A stretch of DNA of 11,195 bases from positions 1 to 11,195 of the forward strand of contig JAEZGP010000075.1 of assembly GCA_023437285.1 (NCBI GenBank). Direction: 5' to 3'. A model generated the notes under the pieces. It was not told where the DNA came from. It worked only from the letters and a program-made list of their open reading frames with translations, and did no database searches. Every line of letters begins with the position of its first letter. The first letter of the stretch is position 1. This DNA comes from Actinomycetes bacterium (lineage in GTDB: Bacteria; Actinomycetota; Actinomycetes; Mycobacteriales; Micromonosporaceae). The position numbers and the translations under genes are program-made. Below are positions 1-6,314 of the stretch, piece after piece.

Positions 1-1485
1 GGACTCGGCCGCGACCTACGCGCCGCGATCTTCGGCCGGGTGCAGACGTTCTCCGCCCGCGAGGTTGGCCGCTTCGGCGCCCCGTCGCTGATCACCCGTA
101 CCACGAACGATGTCCAGCAGGTACAGATGCTGACGCTCATGACGCTGACGCTCATGGTGTCGGCGCCGATCATGTGCGTGGGCGGCGTCATCCTCGCGCT
201 CAGGCAGGACGTACCGCTGTCGGGCCTGCTGCTCGTCATCGTCCCGGCCCTGGTGGCGGTCATCGGCATCGCCGTGGTGAAGATGCGGCCGCTGTTTCGC
301 GCCATGCAGGTGCGCATCGACGCGGTGAACCGCATCCTGCGCGAGCAGATCACGGGCATCCGGGTGATCCGGGCGTTCGTCCGCGACGAGCACGAGCAGC
401 GGCGCTTCGCCACGTCCAACACGCAGCTGACCGACGTGGCGCTGGGGGCCGGACGGCTGATGGCGACCATGTTCCCCGCGGTCATGTTCATCATCAACGT
501 CTCCAGCGTGGCGGTGATCTGGTTCGGCGGGCACCGGGTGGCCAGCGGCGGCATGGAGATCGGCGCGCTCACGGCGTTCCTGAGTTACCTCATGCTGATC
601 CTGATGTCGGTCATGATGGCGACGTTCATGTTCGTCATGGTGCCGCGCGCCGAGGTCTGCGCCGAACGCATCGACGAGGTGCTGACCACCGACACCAGCG
701 TCGTGCCGCCGGTCACGCCGGTCACGCCGGCGACCAGCCGGGGCGAGCTGGCGCTGCGCGGCGTCTCGTTCCGTTACCCCGGCGCGGAGGAGCCGGTCGT
801 CAAGGACATCGACCTGGTGGCCCACCCGGGCGAGATAACGGCGATCATCGGGAGTACGGGCAGCGGCAAGACCACGGTCCTCAACCTCATCCCCCGGCTG
901 TACGACGCGACGGACGGCGAGGTCACGATCGACGGGGTCGACGTACGGGACCTGGACCCGGCCTACCTGACCACGGTCATCGGGCTGGTCCCCCAGAAGC
1001 CGTACCTGTTCACCGGTACGGTCGCGAGCAACCTGCGCTACGGGCGGCCCGACGCCACGGACGAACAGCTGTGGCACGCCCTGGAGGTGGCTCAGGCGCG
1101 CGACTTCGTCGAGAAGATGCCCGAACAGTTGGCCGCGCCGATCGCGCAGGGCGGCACGAACGTGTCGGGCGGACAGCGCCAGCGCCTGTCAATCGCTCGC
1201 GCGCTGGTGCGGCAGCCGAAGATCTACCTCTTCGACGACTCGTTCTCCGCCCTGGACTACGCGACCGACGCGGCGCTGCGGGCCGCGCTGGCAAAGGAGA
1301 CCACCGCGGCCACGGTCGTCATCGTGGCGCAGCGGGTCAGCACGATCCGCTCGGCCGACCGCATCGTCGTGCTCGACGAGGGTCGCGTGGTCGGCGTGGG
1401 TACGCACGCCGAACTGATGGCCGACAACGACACGTACCGCGAGATCGTCCTCTCCCAGCTCACCGAACAGGAGGCCGCGGTATGA
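1..1485 (+). CDS. ABC exporter half-transporter, degenerate-site subunit (5' partial)
   Basis: Fused membrane domain plus ATPase of an ABC exporter. The reading frame is open from base 1, so the N-terminus (roughly the first 90 residues by family length) lies outside the window; 494 residues are visible. The membrane domain opens with the family signature RFGAPSLITRTTNDVQQVQ, followed by hydrophobic helices to about base 650. The ATPase follows: Walker A GSTGSGKT (850-873), Q-loop VPQKPYLF, signature VSGGQ (1162-1176), Walker B IYLFDD (1222-1239) and D-loop SALD. Two key residues are not canonical. The catalytic Glu after Walker B is Asp (codon 1237-1239), and the switch His is Gln (AQRVSTI, codon 1330-1332). 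In heterodimeric exporters such as TM287/288 and BmrCD, this marks the subunit whose own ATP site hydrolyses poorly. The gene overlaps the next by ATGA, so the two are coupled and probably form the dimer. The substrate is unknown; drugs, lipids or peptides are typical for the class. Confidence 0.93.
   Translation, partial: GLGRDLRAAIFGRVQTFSAREVGRFGAPSLITRTTNDVQQVQMLTLMTLTLMVSAPIMCVGGVILALRQDVPLSGLLLVIVPALVAVIGIAVVKMRPLFRAMQVRIDAVNRILREQITGIRVIRAFVRDEHEQRRFATSNTQLTDVALGAGRLMATMFPAVMFIINVSSVAVIWFGGHRVASGGMEIGALTAFLSYLMLILMSVMMATFMFVMVPRAEVCAERIDEVLTTDTSVVPPVTPVTPATSRGELALRGVSFRYPGAEEPVVKDIDLVAHPGEITAIIGSTGSGKTTVLNLIPRLYDATDGEVTIDGVDVRDLDPAYLTTVIGLVPQKPYLFTGTVASNLRYGRPDATDEQLWHALEVAQARDFVEKMPEQLAAPIAQGGTNVSGGQRQRLSIARALVRQPKIYLFDDSFSALDYATDAALRAALAKETTAATVVIVAQRVSTIRSADRIVVLDEGRVVGVGTHAELMADNDTYREIVLSQLTEQEAAV
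1469..1474 (+). promoter_or_regulatory. Ribosome binding site AGGAGG of the second ABC gene
   Basis: A perfect AGGAGG lies inside the end of the first ABC gene, seven bases before the ATG at 1482. It fixes that start and supports coupled translation across the ATGA overlap. Confidence 0.8.
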
Positions 1486-3446
1486 GCGAGCGTAGCCAAC
1501 CGAGGCGCGGGCACGGCGGGCCCGGGTTCGCCGCCATGATGGGCGGCGGGGCGCCGCCCGCGAAGCCGCTGGACTTCAAGGGGACCACCAAGCGGCTGGT
1601 CGGCATGCTGCATCCCGAGCGGGCGACCGTCATCGTGGCGCTCGCGCTGGGCATCGTGAGCGTGTTCCTGTCCGTCCTCGGCCCGCGCATCCTGGGTCAC
1701 GCCACCGACCTGGTCTTCGCGGGCGTCATCGGCAGCCGGCTGCCGGCGGGCGTCACAAAGGAGCAGGCCATCGAGCAGTTGCGGGCGTCCGGGCAGGACC
1801 GGATGGCCGACCTGCTCAGCGGCATGACGGTCACCCCGGGGCAGGGCATCGACTTCGACGCCGTCGGCCGGGTCCTGATCTGGGTGCTGGTCATCTATGT
1901 GGGCGCGTCGCTGTTCGCGCTGCTGCAGGGCCGGCTGACCGCGCTGGTTGTACAGCGCACCGCGTACCGGCTGCGCGAGCAGGTGGAGGCGAAGCTCGCC
2001 CGGTTGCCGCTGAGCTACTTCGACAAGCAGGCGCGCGGCGAGGTGCTCAGCCGGGCCACCAACGACACCGACAACGTCGGCCAGACGTTGCAGCAGACGC
2101 TGAGCATGCTCATCACGTCCGTACTGACGATCATCGGCGTACTCGGGATGATGGTCTGGATCTCGCCGTTGCTGGCGGTCATCGCGCTCGTGGCGGTGCC
2201 GCTGTCGGTCGTGCTGACCGCGAAGATCGGCAAGCGCGCGCAGAAGCAGTTCATCGCGCAGTGGGCGACCACGGGCCGGCTCAACGCGCACATCGAGGAG
2301 AACTTCACCGGGCATTCCCTGGTGAAGGTGTTCGGCCGCCAAGCTGAGGCCGAGGAGACGTTTGCCCAGCACAACGGCGAGCTGTACGGGTCGAGCTTCA
2401 AGGCGCAGCTCATCTCGGGCACGATCCAGCCCGCGATGATGTTCATCGGCAACCTGACCTACGTGATCATCGCCGTGGTGGGTGCCGTACGGGTGCTCAA
2501 CGGCGGCATGACGCTGGGCGAGGTGCAGGCGTTCATCCAGTACTCCCGGCAGTTCACTCAGCCGCTGACCCAGGTGGCGAGCATGGCCAACCTGGTGCAG
2601 TCGGGCATCGCCTCGGCCGAGCGGGTCTTCGAGCTGCTCGACGCCCCGGAGCAGGAGGCCGACCCGGTCGAGCCGGCGCGGCCGGCGCAGCTGCGCGGGC
2701 GGGTCGCGTTCGAGCACGTGGGCTTCAGCTACGACCCGGAGCGGCCGCTCATCGAGGACCTGTCGCTGGTCGCCGAGCCGGGCCAAACCATCGCCATCGT
2801 CGGGCCGACCGGCGCCGGCAAGACGACGCTGGTCAACCTGCTCATGCGGTTCTACGAGGTGGACCGGGGCCGGATCACCCTCGACGGGGTGGACATCCGG
2901 ACCATGTCACGCGACGAGCTGCGGGACGCGATCGGCATGGTGCTGCAGGACACGTGGCTGTTCGGGGGCTCGATCGAGGACAACATCGCGTACGGGGCCG
3001 GCGACGGGCCGGTGCCGCACGAGCGGATCGTGGAGGCCGCCCAGGCCACGCACGTCGACCGGTTCGTGCGTACCCTGCCCGACGGGTACGGCACGGTCAT
3101 CGACGAGGAGGGCGGCAACGTCTCGATGGGCGAGAAACAGCTCATCACGATCGCCCGCGCGTTCCTCGCCGAGCCGACGATCCTCATCCTCGACGAGGCG
3201 ACCAGCTCGGTGGACACCCGCACCGAGGTGCTCATCCAGCGCGCCATGAGCACCCTGCGGACGGGCCGGACGAGCTTCGTCATCGCCCACCGACTCTCCA
3301 CGATCCGCAACGCCGACCTGATCCTGGTCATGGAGAACGGCGCGATCGTCGAGCAGGGCACCCACGACGAACTGATCGCGGCCGGCGGCGCATACGCCCG
3401 CCTGTACGCGGCCCAGTTCGCCGCGCCGCTGGCCGAGGTCGACTGA
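1482..3446 (+). CDS. ABC exporter half-transporter, canonical-site subunit
   Basis: Second half of the exporter, 654 residues. The start is the ATG at 1482, which overlaps the previous stop (ATGA) and has AGGAGG seven bases upstream; the open frame further upstream is a shadow of the first gene. A Gly/Met-rich cytoplasmic N-tail (MMGGG near 19-23) leads to membrane helices spanning about 45-340, with a long loop of about 55 residues after helix 1. ATPase motifs: Walker A GPTGAGKT (441-448), Q-loop Gln489, Walker B ILILDE with catalytic Glu572, and switch His603 (IAHRLSTI). All of these are canonical. The signature motif is VSMGE (547-551) instead of LSGGQ. This complements the first subunit: its Walker motifs pair with the first subunit's good VSGGQ in an active site, while its poor signature faces the first subunit's Asp/Gln site. 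The last 20 codons are duplicated at 4419-4481. Transport substrate unknown. Confidence 0.95.
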   Translation: MSERSQPRRGHGGPGFAAMMGGGAPPAKPLDFKGTTKRLVGMLHPERATVIVALALGIVSVFLSVLGPRILGHATDLVFAGVIGSRLPAGVTKEQAIEQLRASGQDRMADLLSGMTVTPGQGIDFDAVGRVLIWVLVIYVGASLFALLQGRLTALVVQRTAYRLREQVEAKLARLPLSYFDKQARGEVLSRATNDTDNVGQTLQQTLSMLITSVLTIIGVLGMMVWISPLLAVIALVAVPLSVVLTAKIGKRAQKQFIAQWATTGRLNAHIEENFTGHSLVKVFGRQAEAEETFAQHNGELYGSSFKAQLISGTIQPAMMFIGNLTYVIIAVVGAVRVLNGGMTLGEVQAFIQYSRQFTQPLTQVASMANLVQSGIASAERVFELLDAPEQEADPVEPARPAQLRGRVAFEHVGFSYDPERPLIEDLSLVAEPGQTIAIVGPTGAGKTTLVNLLMRFYEVDRGRITLDGVDIRTMSRDELRDAIGMVLQDTWLFGGSIEDNIAYGAGDGPVPHERIVEAAQATHVDRFVRTLPDGYGTVIDEEGGNVSMGEKQLITIARAFLAEPTILILDEATSSVDTRTEVLIQRAMSTLRTGRTSFVIAHRLSTIRNADLILVMENGAIVEQGTHDELIAAGGAYARLYAAQFAAPLAEVD

Positions 3447-3447
3447 G
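3384..3447 (+). repeat. Direct repeat copy A: in-frame 3' end of the second ABC gene
   Basis: These 64 bases encode the last 20 residues of the exporter (GGAYARLYAAQF onward), its TGA and one more base. They match 4419-4482 at 61 of 64 positions with no gaps. Two of the three differences are silent third-position changes (GCA/GCG, TAC/TAT) and one changes Ala648 to Glu. The offset is 1035 bases. Similarity stops abruptly on the left, one base before the repeat (3383/4418 still agree). To the right both copies continue into a GC hairpin of the same type. Confidence 0.92.
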
Positions 3448-3454
3448 TACGTGA

Positions 3455-3488
3455 GGGCGCGGCGGCAGGCCCCAACGCCGCCGCGCCC
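3455..3488 (+). terminator. GC hairpin after the exporter operon
   Basis: A perfect 12-bp stem (3455-3466 with 3477-3488, arm GGGCGCGGCGGC) closes a 10-base loop nine bases after the exporter stop. There is no U-tract, as is common for actinomycete hairpin terminators. It lies between convergent genes and could act in both directions. A hairpin of the same size and loop length lies after copy B of the repeat. Confidence 0.6.
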
Positions 3489-3502
3489 CGTCAATCCTTC
3501 GT

Positions 3503-3522
3503 GCCGCGCGCCTCGGCGCGGC
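3503..3522 (-). terminator. Short GC hairpin after the 253-aa gene
   Basis: A 7-bp stem (3503-3509 with 3516-3522, arm GCCGCGC) and 6-base loop begin about 12 bases beyond the TAG of the minus-strand gene. No U-tract follows, so this is a plausible but weaker terminator for that gene. Confidence 0.4.
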
Positions 3523-3533
3523 GGCGTCAGGCG

Positions 3534-4295
3534 CTAGGCCCGGCGGTACTCCGAATGAAGCCACGGGCCGTCCACAACGAACGACCGAGAGGTACATGTG
3601 AAGGTACCTACGCCGTCGGCGAAGATCGGCCCGTACACCTGATTTGTCATGACGCGGTTGCGGTAGTAGTAATGCCATCCCTCGGAGGCGGTGACTTTCT
3701 CGCTGAGCCTGTCGCCGGTGACGGTGTACCGTCCCATTCCCGTGCCCTGATAGCCATGCGCGAGGCGATCCCCGCTCGGCGCGTGTCCTTCGACAACAAA
3801 ATTTGCGGTTGTCGACCAGGTCCCATTAGCGCGGTAGACCACAGTTGAGGTTCCCTGCGTCAGCGTCATACGAACCGTGCCAACGCCGGAGACGGCCTCA
3901 TAGATCGTCATGCTCGCGAGTGACCACGTGCCCTCGACGCAAGGATGCGGCGAGCTGGATTCAAGGGCAGGCTCGGGCTCCTCGTCGTCCGTGGGTTGGG
4001 GCTCCTCCGTGGGTTCGGGCTCCTCGGTGGGCTCCTCCTCGGTCGGCCGCTCTACGCGCTCCGTCTCGCGAACACCGCTGTCCGATGTCCTTACCAATGA
4101 GGGCGTGGTGGGCGGCGCCATCACGTACGTCGCGCCACTCTTCGGCTCCGGACTTGGCTCGATGGCCGAACGGATGCCGAGGACGTCAGCGACGAACCCG
4201 ACCGCACCCAGGAGGACCGTGAGGACGAGCCCGAGCACACCGAGGAGCCCTTTGCGCCTACGCGACAGGGAATCCTCTTGTGCCTCGGCTCCCAT
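3534..4295 (-). CDS. Hypothetical membrane-anchored protein with PTEE linker and beta-rich C-terminal domain
   Basis: A 253-residue protein I cannot assign to a named family. The start is the ATG at 4295, with AGGAG five bases upstream; the longer open frame is a shadow running across the galactanase. Layout: a charged cytoplasmic N-tail with SRRRKG (11-16), one hydrophobic helix at about 17-38, and a linker at about 45-115 rich in Pro, Thr and Glu with repeated PTEEEP/PTEEPQP units. The C-terminal domain of about 135 residues (119-253) is rich in aromatic and beta-forming residues. It opens with CVEGTW, carries YTVTGDRL near 190-197, and has only two cysteines (119 and 234), placed at the two ends of its core and able to form a disulfide. 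The positive-inside rule puts that domain outside the membrane. The GTW opening and strand pattern recall lipocalin-like small beta-barrels, which is inference only. Base composition is lower in GC than the neighbours, and the gene is enclosed by the duplicated exporter tail, suggesting acquisition. A ligand-binding or envelope-sensing role is conceivable but unproven. Confidence 0.82.
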   Translation of the reverse strand: MGAEAQEDSLSRRRKGLLGVLGLVLTVLLGAVGFVADVLGIRSAIEPSPEPKSGATYVMAPPTTPSLVRTSDSGVRETERVERPTEEEPTEEPEPTEEPQPTDDEEPEPALESSSPHPCVEGTWSLASMTIYEAVSGVGTVRMTLTQGTSTVVYRANGTWSTTANFVVEGHAPSGDRLAHGYQGTGMGRYTVTGDRLSEKVTASEGWHYYYRNRVMTNQVYGPIFADGVGTFTCTSRSFVVDGPWLHSEYRRA

Positions 4296-4300
4296 GACTA

Positions 4301-4305
4301 CTCCT
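4301..4305 (-). promoter_or_regulatory. Ribosome binding site AGGAG of the 253-aa gene
   Basis: Read on the minus strand, AGGAG is followed by five bases and then ATG at 4295. It decides the start and rejects the long upstream extension of the same frame. No convincing promoter was identified in the about 120 bases upstream, although a TTGTCC hexamer occurs there. Confidence 0.7.
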
Positions 4306-4418
4306 ATGTTGGCTGCCCAGGCTGGTACACAGAACGGTAGCGATTTCCATACGGACAACATTCCGCCGGACGGGTACACGTGGGAGCCTGCCCGGTGCAT
4401 CCGACTCATCCACGGGTC

Positions 4419-4482
4419 GGCGGCGCGTATGCCCGCCTGTACGCGGCCCAGTTCGCCGAGCCGCTGGCCGAGGTCGACTGAG
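4419..4482 (+). repeat. Direct repeat copy B: orphaned 3' end of an ABC exporter gene
   Basis: The sequence still reads in frame as the exporter tail (GGAYARLYAAQFAEPLAEVD, then TGA at 4479-4481) but has no gene body in front: upstream bases do not resemble the exporter. It matches 3384-3447 at 61 of 64 bases. Because two of the three differences are silent, the two copies probably diverged while both were coding, for example in different strains or gene copies. It is a gene remnant, not an expressed gene. Confidence 0.9.
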
Positions 4483-4487
4483 ACGAA

Positions 4488-4521
4488 CCGGGGGCGCGGT
4501 GCCGAACCGCCGCGCCCCCGG
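4488..4521 (-). terminator. GC hairpin after the galactanase gene
   Basis: A perfect 12-bp stem (4488-4499 with 4510-4521, arm CCGGGGGCGCGG) with a 10-base loop lies just beyond the galactanase stop. It also sits seven bases after the stop of the orphaned exporter tail. Before the insertion it would have separated the convergent exporter and galactanase genes. It shares the core GGGCGCGG and CCGCCGCGCCCC with the hairpin at 3455-3488. No U-tract. Confidence 0.6.
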
Positions 4522-4525
4522 TCGG

Positions 4526-6118
4526 TCAGTACTCGCCGAAGACCTTCAGGGCGGGCAGCGCCCTGCCGTCGTAGTCGAAGAGGGCCTGGTTCTCCCAGGC
4601 GTTGCCCGAGGTCGGGTCGGCCGGGTCCCAGCCGCCGCCCGCGACGGCGGTCCAGGTGGGCTCCCAGTAGAAGACGCCCAGGCCCCGCCCGTCGGGCACG
4701 GCGGCGACGACGTTGAACATGTCGCGCAGCGCCTGCGCCTGGCCCGCCGGCGTGGCCGGATAGCCGGCCGTGGCCTGCAACGTCGGGTTGAAGATGTTCG
4801 CCAGGGCGTCGTCCTCTTCGAGGGTGAACCCGTAGGCGGTCTCGACCACCATGACGTCCTTGTCGTAGCGCTTCACCAGGTCGAACAGGTTGGCCTGCAG
4901 GTAGCCCAGCGGCCCGTGCCAGTACGTGTAGTGCGACACGGCGATCACGTCGAACGGCACGCCCCGGCTCACGGCGTTGTCGAACCACCAGACATGCCCG
5001 CCGTTGTTGCCGCCCTCGGCCAGATGCAACACCACCTTGGTACGCGGCGACGCGGCGCTCACCGCCGTGCTGGCGGCGGTGAGCAGGGCGGCCAGGCCGT
5101 CCCAGTTGTCCCACCGGCCGTCGGGCCACAGCAGACCGCCGTTGATCTCGTTGCCGATCTGCGCCAGGTCGGCCGGCGTGTGCTGGCGGCGCAGCGCCGA
5201 CAGCACGTCGTACGTGTGGTTGTAGACCGCCTGCTTGAGCTCCTCGAACGGCAGCGCCGCCCAGGCGGCGGGCTTGTTCTGCTTGCCGGGGTCGGCCCAC
5301 GCGTCGGAGTAGTGGAAGTCGACGAGCAGCTTCATGCCCTGCTTCTTGACCCGCTTGGCCAGGGCCAGCACCTGTGCCTTGTTGCTGTAGCCGTCGGCCG
5401 GGTCCACCCAGACCTTGACGCGGGCGTAGTTGACGTCGTTGTCGGCGAGGATGCGCAGCGCGTCGCCGCGCCTGCCGTTCGCGTCGCGGTACACGGCCCC
5501 GTGGTCCTCATTCTTGGGCAGCTGCGACACGTCGGCGCCGGAGATGTCGACCTTGCCGGCGGCGCCGGGGGTCAGGCTGACCGCGTCGACGTTGAGCCAG
5601 CTGCCGGCCACGCCGTCGGAGTGCACGCCGATCGTGCACGCACCGCCCTTCACGCTGGTGCTGAGCACGATCTGCACCCACCACTGCGGCCCGGTGTGGG
5701 GCAGGGCGATGGTGCGCTGCGGGCCGCCGCAGTCGCGCAGGAACAGGTACGCGGCGCTCTGGTCGCCGCTGGTACGCACGGACGCGCGCAGCGTGTATGA
5801 GGCCTTCGACAACCCGGTCACCCGCTGGAAGGTCTCCACCTGGTAGGCCGACGCCGACCAGTGGGTCAGCCGGTAGGCGCCGCTGGCGCCACCCGCTTCG
5901 GTGTAGCTGGCGTCGGCCAGCCCGGCCTCCGACCACCCGGCGGGCGTGGCGACGCCGGTCGCGTCGTCCTCGAAGTCAGGATTGACGACCATGGCCGGTG
6001 CGGGCGACGGCCTGGTCGGGCCGGCGGACGCCACGCCGGGGACGGTCGCCACGGCGACCACGAGCACACCGACGCCGAGCAGCCGCACCGGCCGGCGTCG
6101 AAACGGTTGGCTGAGCAT
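4526..6118 (-). CDS. Secreted endo-beta-1,4-galactanase (arabinogalactan endo-galactosidase), GH53
   Basis: A 530-residue secreted enzyme that cleaves internal beta-1,4 bonds of galactan and type I arabinogalactan side chains of pectin. A signal peptide is clear: arginines at 7-9, a hydrophobic core at 12-27, and likely cleavage after ASA (32). Residues about 43-185 form a separate beta-rich domain beginning NPDFEDD, resembling a galactan-binding module such as CBM61; this assignment is inferred. The GH53 catalytic domain covers about 190-530, with landmarks GADVSQL (194-200), RVKVWVDP (233-240), LLVDFHYSDAWADPGKQNKP (264-283), IGNEINGG with acid/base Glu324, and VVETAYG with nucleophile Glu426. 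The pairing of these glutamates with strands 4 and 7 is the GH-A clan pattern. The start is the ATG at 6118 with a modest GAGAGG four bases upstream. The gene stands alone: no galactosidase or importer is in the window. A LacI-type operator lies over its likely promoter. Confidence 0.95.
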   Translation of the reverse strand: MLSQPFRRRPVRLLGVGVLVVAVATVPGVASAGPTRPSPAPAMVVNPDFEDDATGVATPAGWSEAGLADASYTEAGGASGAYRLTHWSASAYQVETFQRVTGLSKASYTLRASVRTSGDQSAAYLFLRDCGGPQRTIALPHTGPQWWVQIVLSTSVKGGACTIGVHSDGVAGSWLNVDAVSLTPGAAGKVDISGADVSQLPKNEDHGAVYRDANGRRGDALRILADNDVNYARVKVWVDPADGYSNKAQVLALAKRVKKQGMKLLVDFHYSDAWADPGKQNKPAAWAALPFEELKQAVYNHTYDVLSALRRQHTPADLAQIGNEINGGLLWPDGRWDNWDGLAALLTAASTAVSAASPRTKVVLHLAEGGNNGGHVWWFDNAVSRGVPFDVIAVSHYTYWHGPLGYLQANLFDLVKRYDKDVMVVETAYGFTLEEDDALANIFNPTLQATAGYPATPAGQAQALRDMFNVVAAVPDGRGLGVFYWEPTWTAVAGGGWDPADPTSGNAWENQALFDYDGRALPALKVFGEY

Positions 6119-6209
6119 AGTGCCTCTCTCGGGGACGGAACCGGCACAACTCTGGAAGCGCGCACAGCGGCTTCGCCATTCGTTCAGTTATGAATATGCC
6201 GCCGCTTCC

Positions 6210-6223
6210 TGCGAGCGCTCACG
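6210..6223 (-). promoter_or_regulatory. LacI-family-type operator upstream of the galactanase
   Basis: TGCGAGCGCTCACG carries the perfect 8-base palindrome GAGCGCTC (6213-6220) and agrees with the actinomycete CebR-type consensus TGGGAGCGCTCCCA at 11 of 14 positions. It sits about 92 bases before the galactanase start and overlaps the predicted -10 and start point of the promoter at 6221-6249. Such placement fits repression relieved by a galacto-oligosaccharide. No LacI-family gene is in the window. Confidence 0.55.
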
Positions 6224-6249
6224 ACACCACTGAAGTCACGCAATGTCAA
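6221..6249 (-). promoter_or_regulatory. Candidate promoter of the galactanase gene
   Basis: On the minus strand a perfect -35 TTGACA (6249-6244) is followed after exactly 17 bases by TGTCGT (6226-6221), a weak -10 that keeps the first and last T. Transcription would start near 6214 and leave a leader of about 95 bases. Overlap with the GAGCGCTC palindrome strengthens the case. Confidence 0.4.
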
Positions 6250-6262
6250 TACGTCGATACGC

Positions 6263-6298
6263 GATCGAGGCACCGCCCGGTGGGGCGGCGCCTCGATC
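6263..6298 (-). terminator. Strong hairpin after the sigma/membrane-protein operon
   Basis: A 9-bp stem (6263-6271 with 6290-6298, arm GATCGAGGC), one mismatch, then a 6-bp inner stem (6273-6278 with 6283-6288) and a four-base loop. It begins 16 bases after the stop at 6315. It ends 14 bases before the galactanase -35 on the same strand, so it would insulate the two units. No U-tract. Confidence 0.6.
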
Positions 6299-6314
6299 TG
6301 TCGACTTTGGAGGA

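Larger units (their letters stand above)
3384..4418. other. Putative inserted 1,035-bp cassette at the 3' end of the exporter gene
   Basis: The stretch from copy A of the 64-bp repeat up to copy B holds one minus-strand gene (3534-4295), its leader, and two hairpins. Copy B, the orphaned exporter tail, sits beside the galactanase just as a native exporter 3' end would. Base composition drops relative to both neighbours: 4301-4370 is 39 of 70 G/C by hand count. I infer that DNA entered at or near the exporter 3' end while a complete end was kept or re-supplied. No integrase, transposase or terminal inverted repeat is visible, so the mechanism is open. A local duplication followed by divergence is the main alternative. 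Exact borders cannot be placed within the repeat. Confidence 0.5.

Noticed and set aside
127..156. 15-base tandem similarity (14/15) in the first ABC gene encoding LTLM twice
   Set aside because: It lies in a membrane helix where such hydrophobic residues are normal, with no sign of extra length, so it is probably coincidental.
710..727. 9-base tandem repeat encoding VTP twice
   Set aside because: A short repeat in the variable linker between membrane and ATPase domains; not informative.
174..1481. Upstream extension of the second ABC gene
   Set aside because: It reads through the first ABC gene in another frame with Arg/Gly/His-rich translation. The ATGA overlap and AGGAGG place the start at 1482.
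4320..4420. Promoter for the 253-aa gene using TTGTCC as -35
   Set aside because: No acceptable -10 lies at proper spacing, so no promoter was called.
3384..4482. Classical integrative element with att sites
   Set aside because: The flanking repeats resemble att sites, but no integrase, excisionase or transposase is encoded and no tRNA gene is present. It is therefore reported only as a putative cassette.
3534..5300. A single 588-codon minus-strand frame joining the hypothetical protein to upstream sequence, as if a fusion
   Set aside because: The part above 4526 overlaps the galactanase in another frame and is Arg/Gly-rich noise. AGGAG just before the ATG at 4295 marks the true start.
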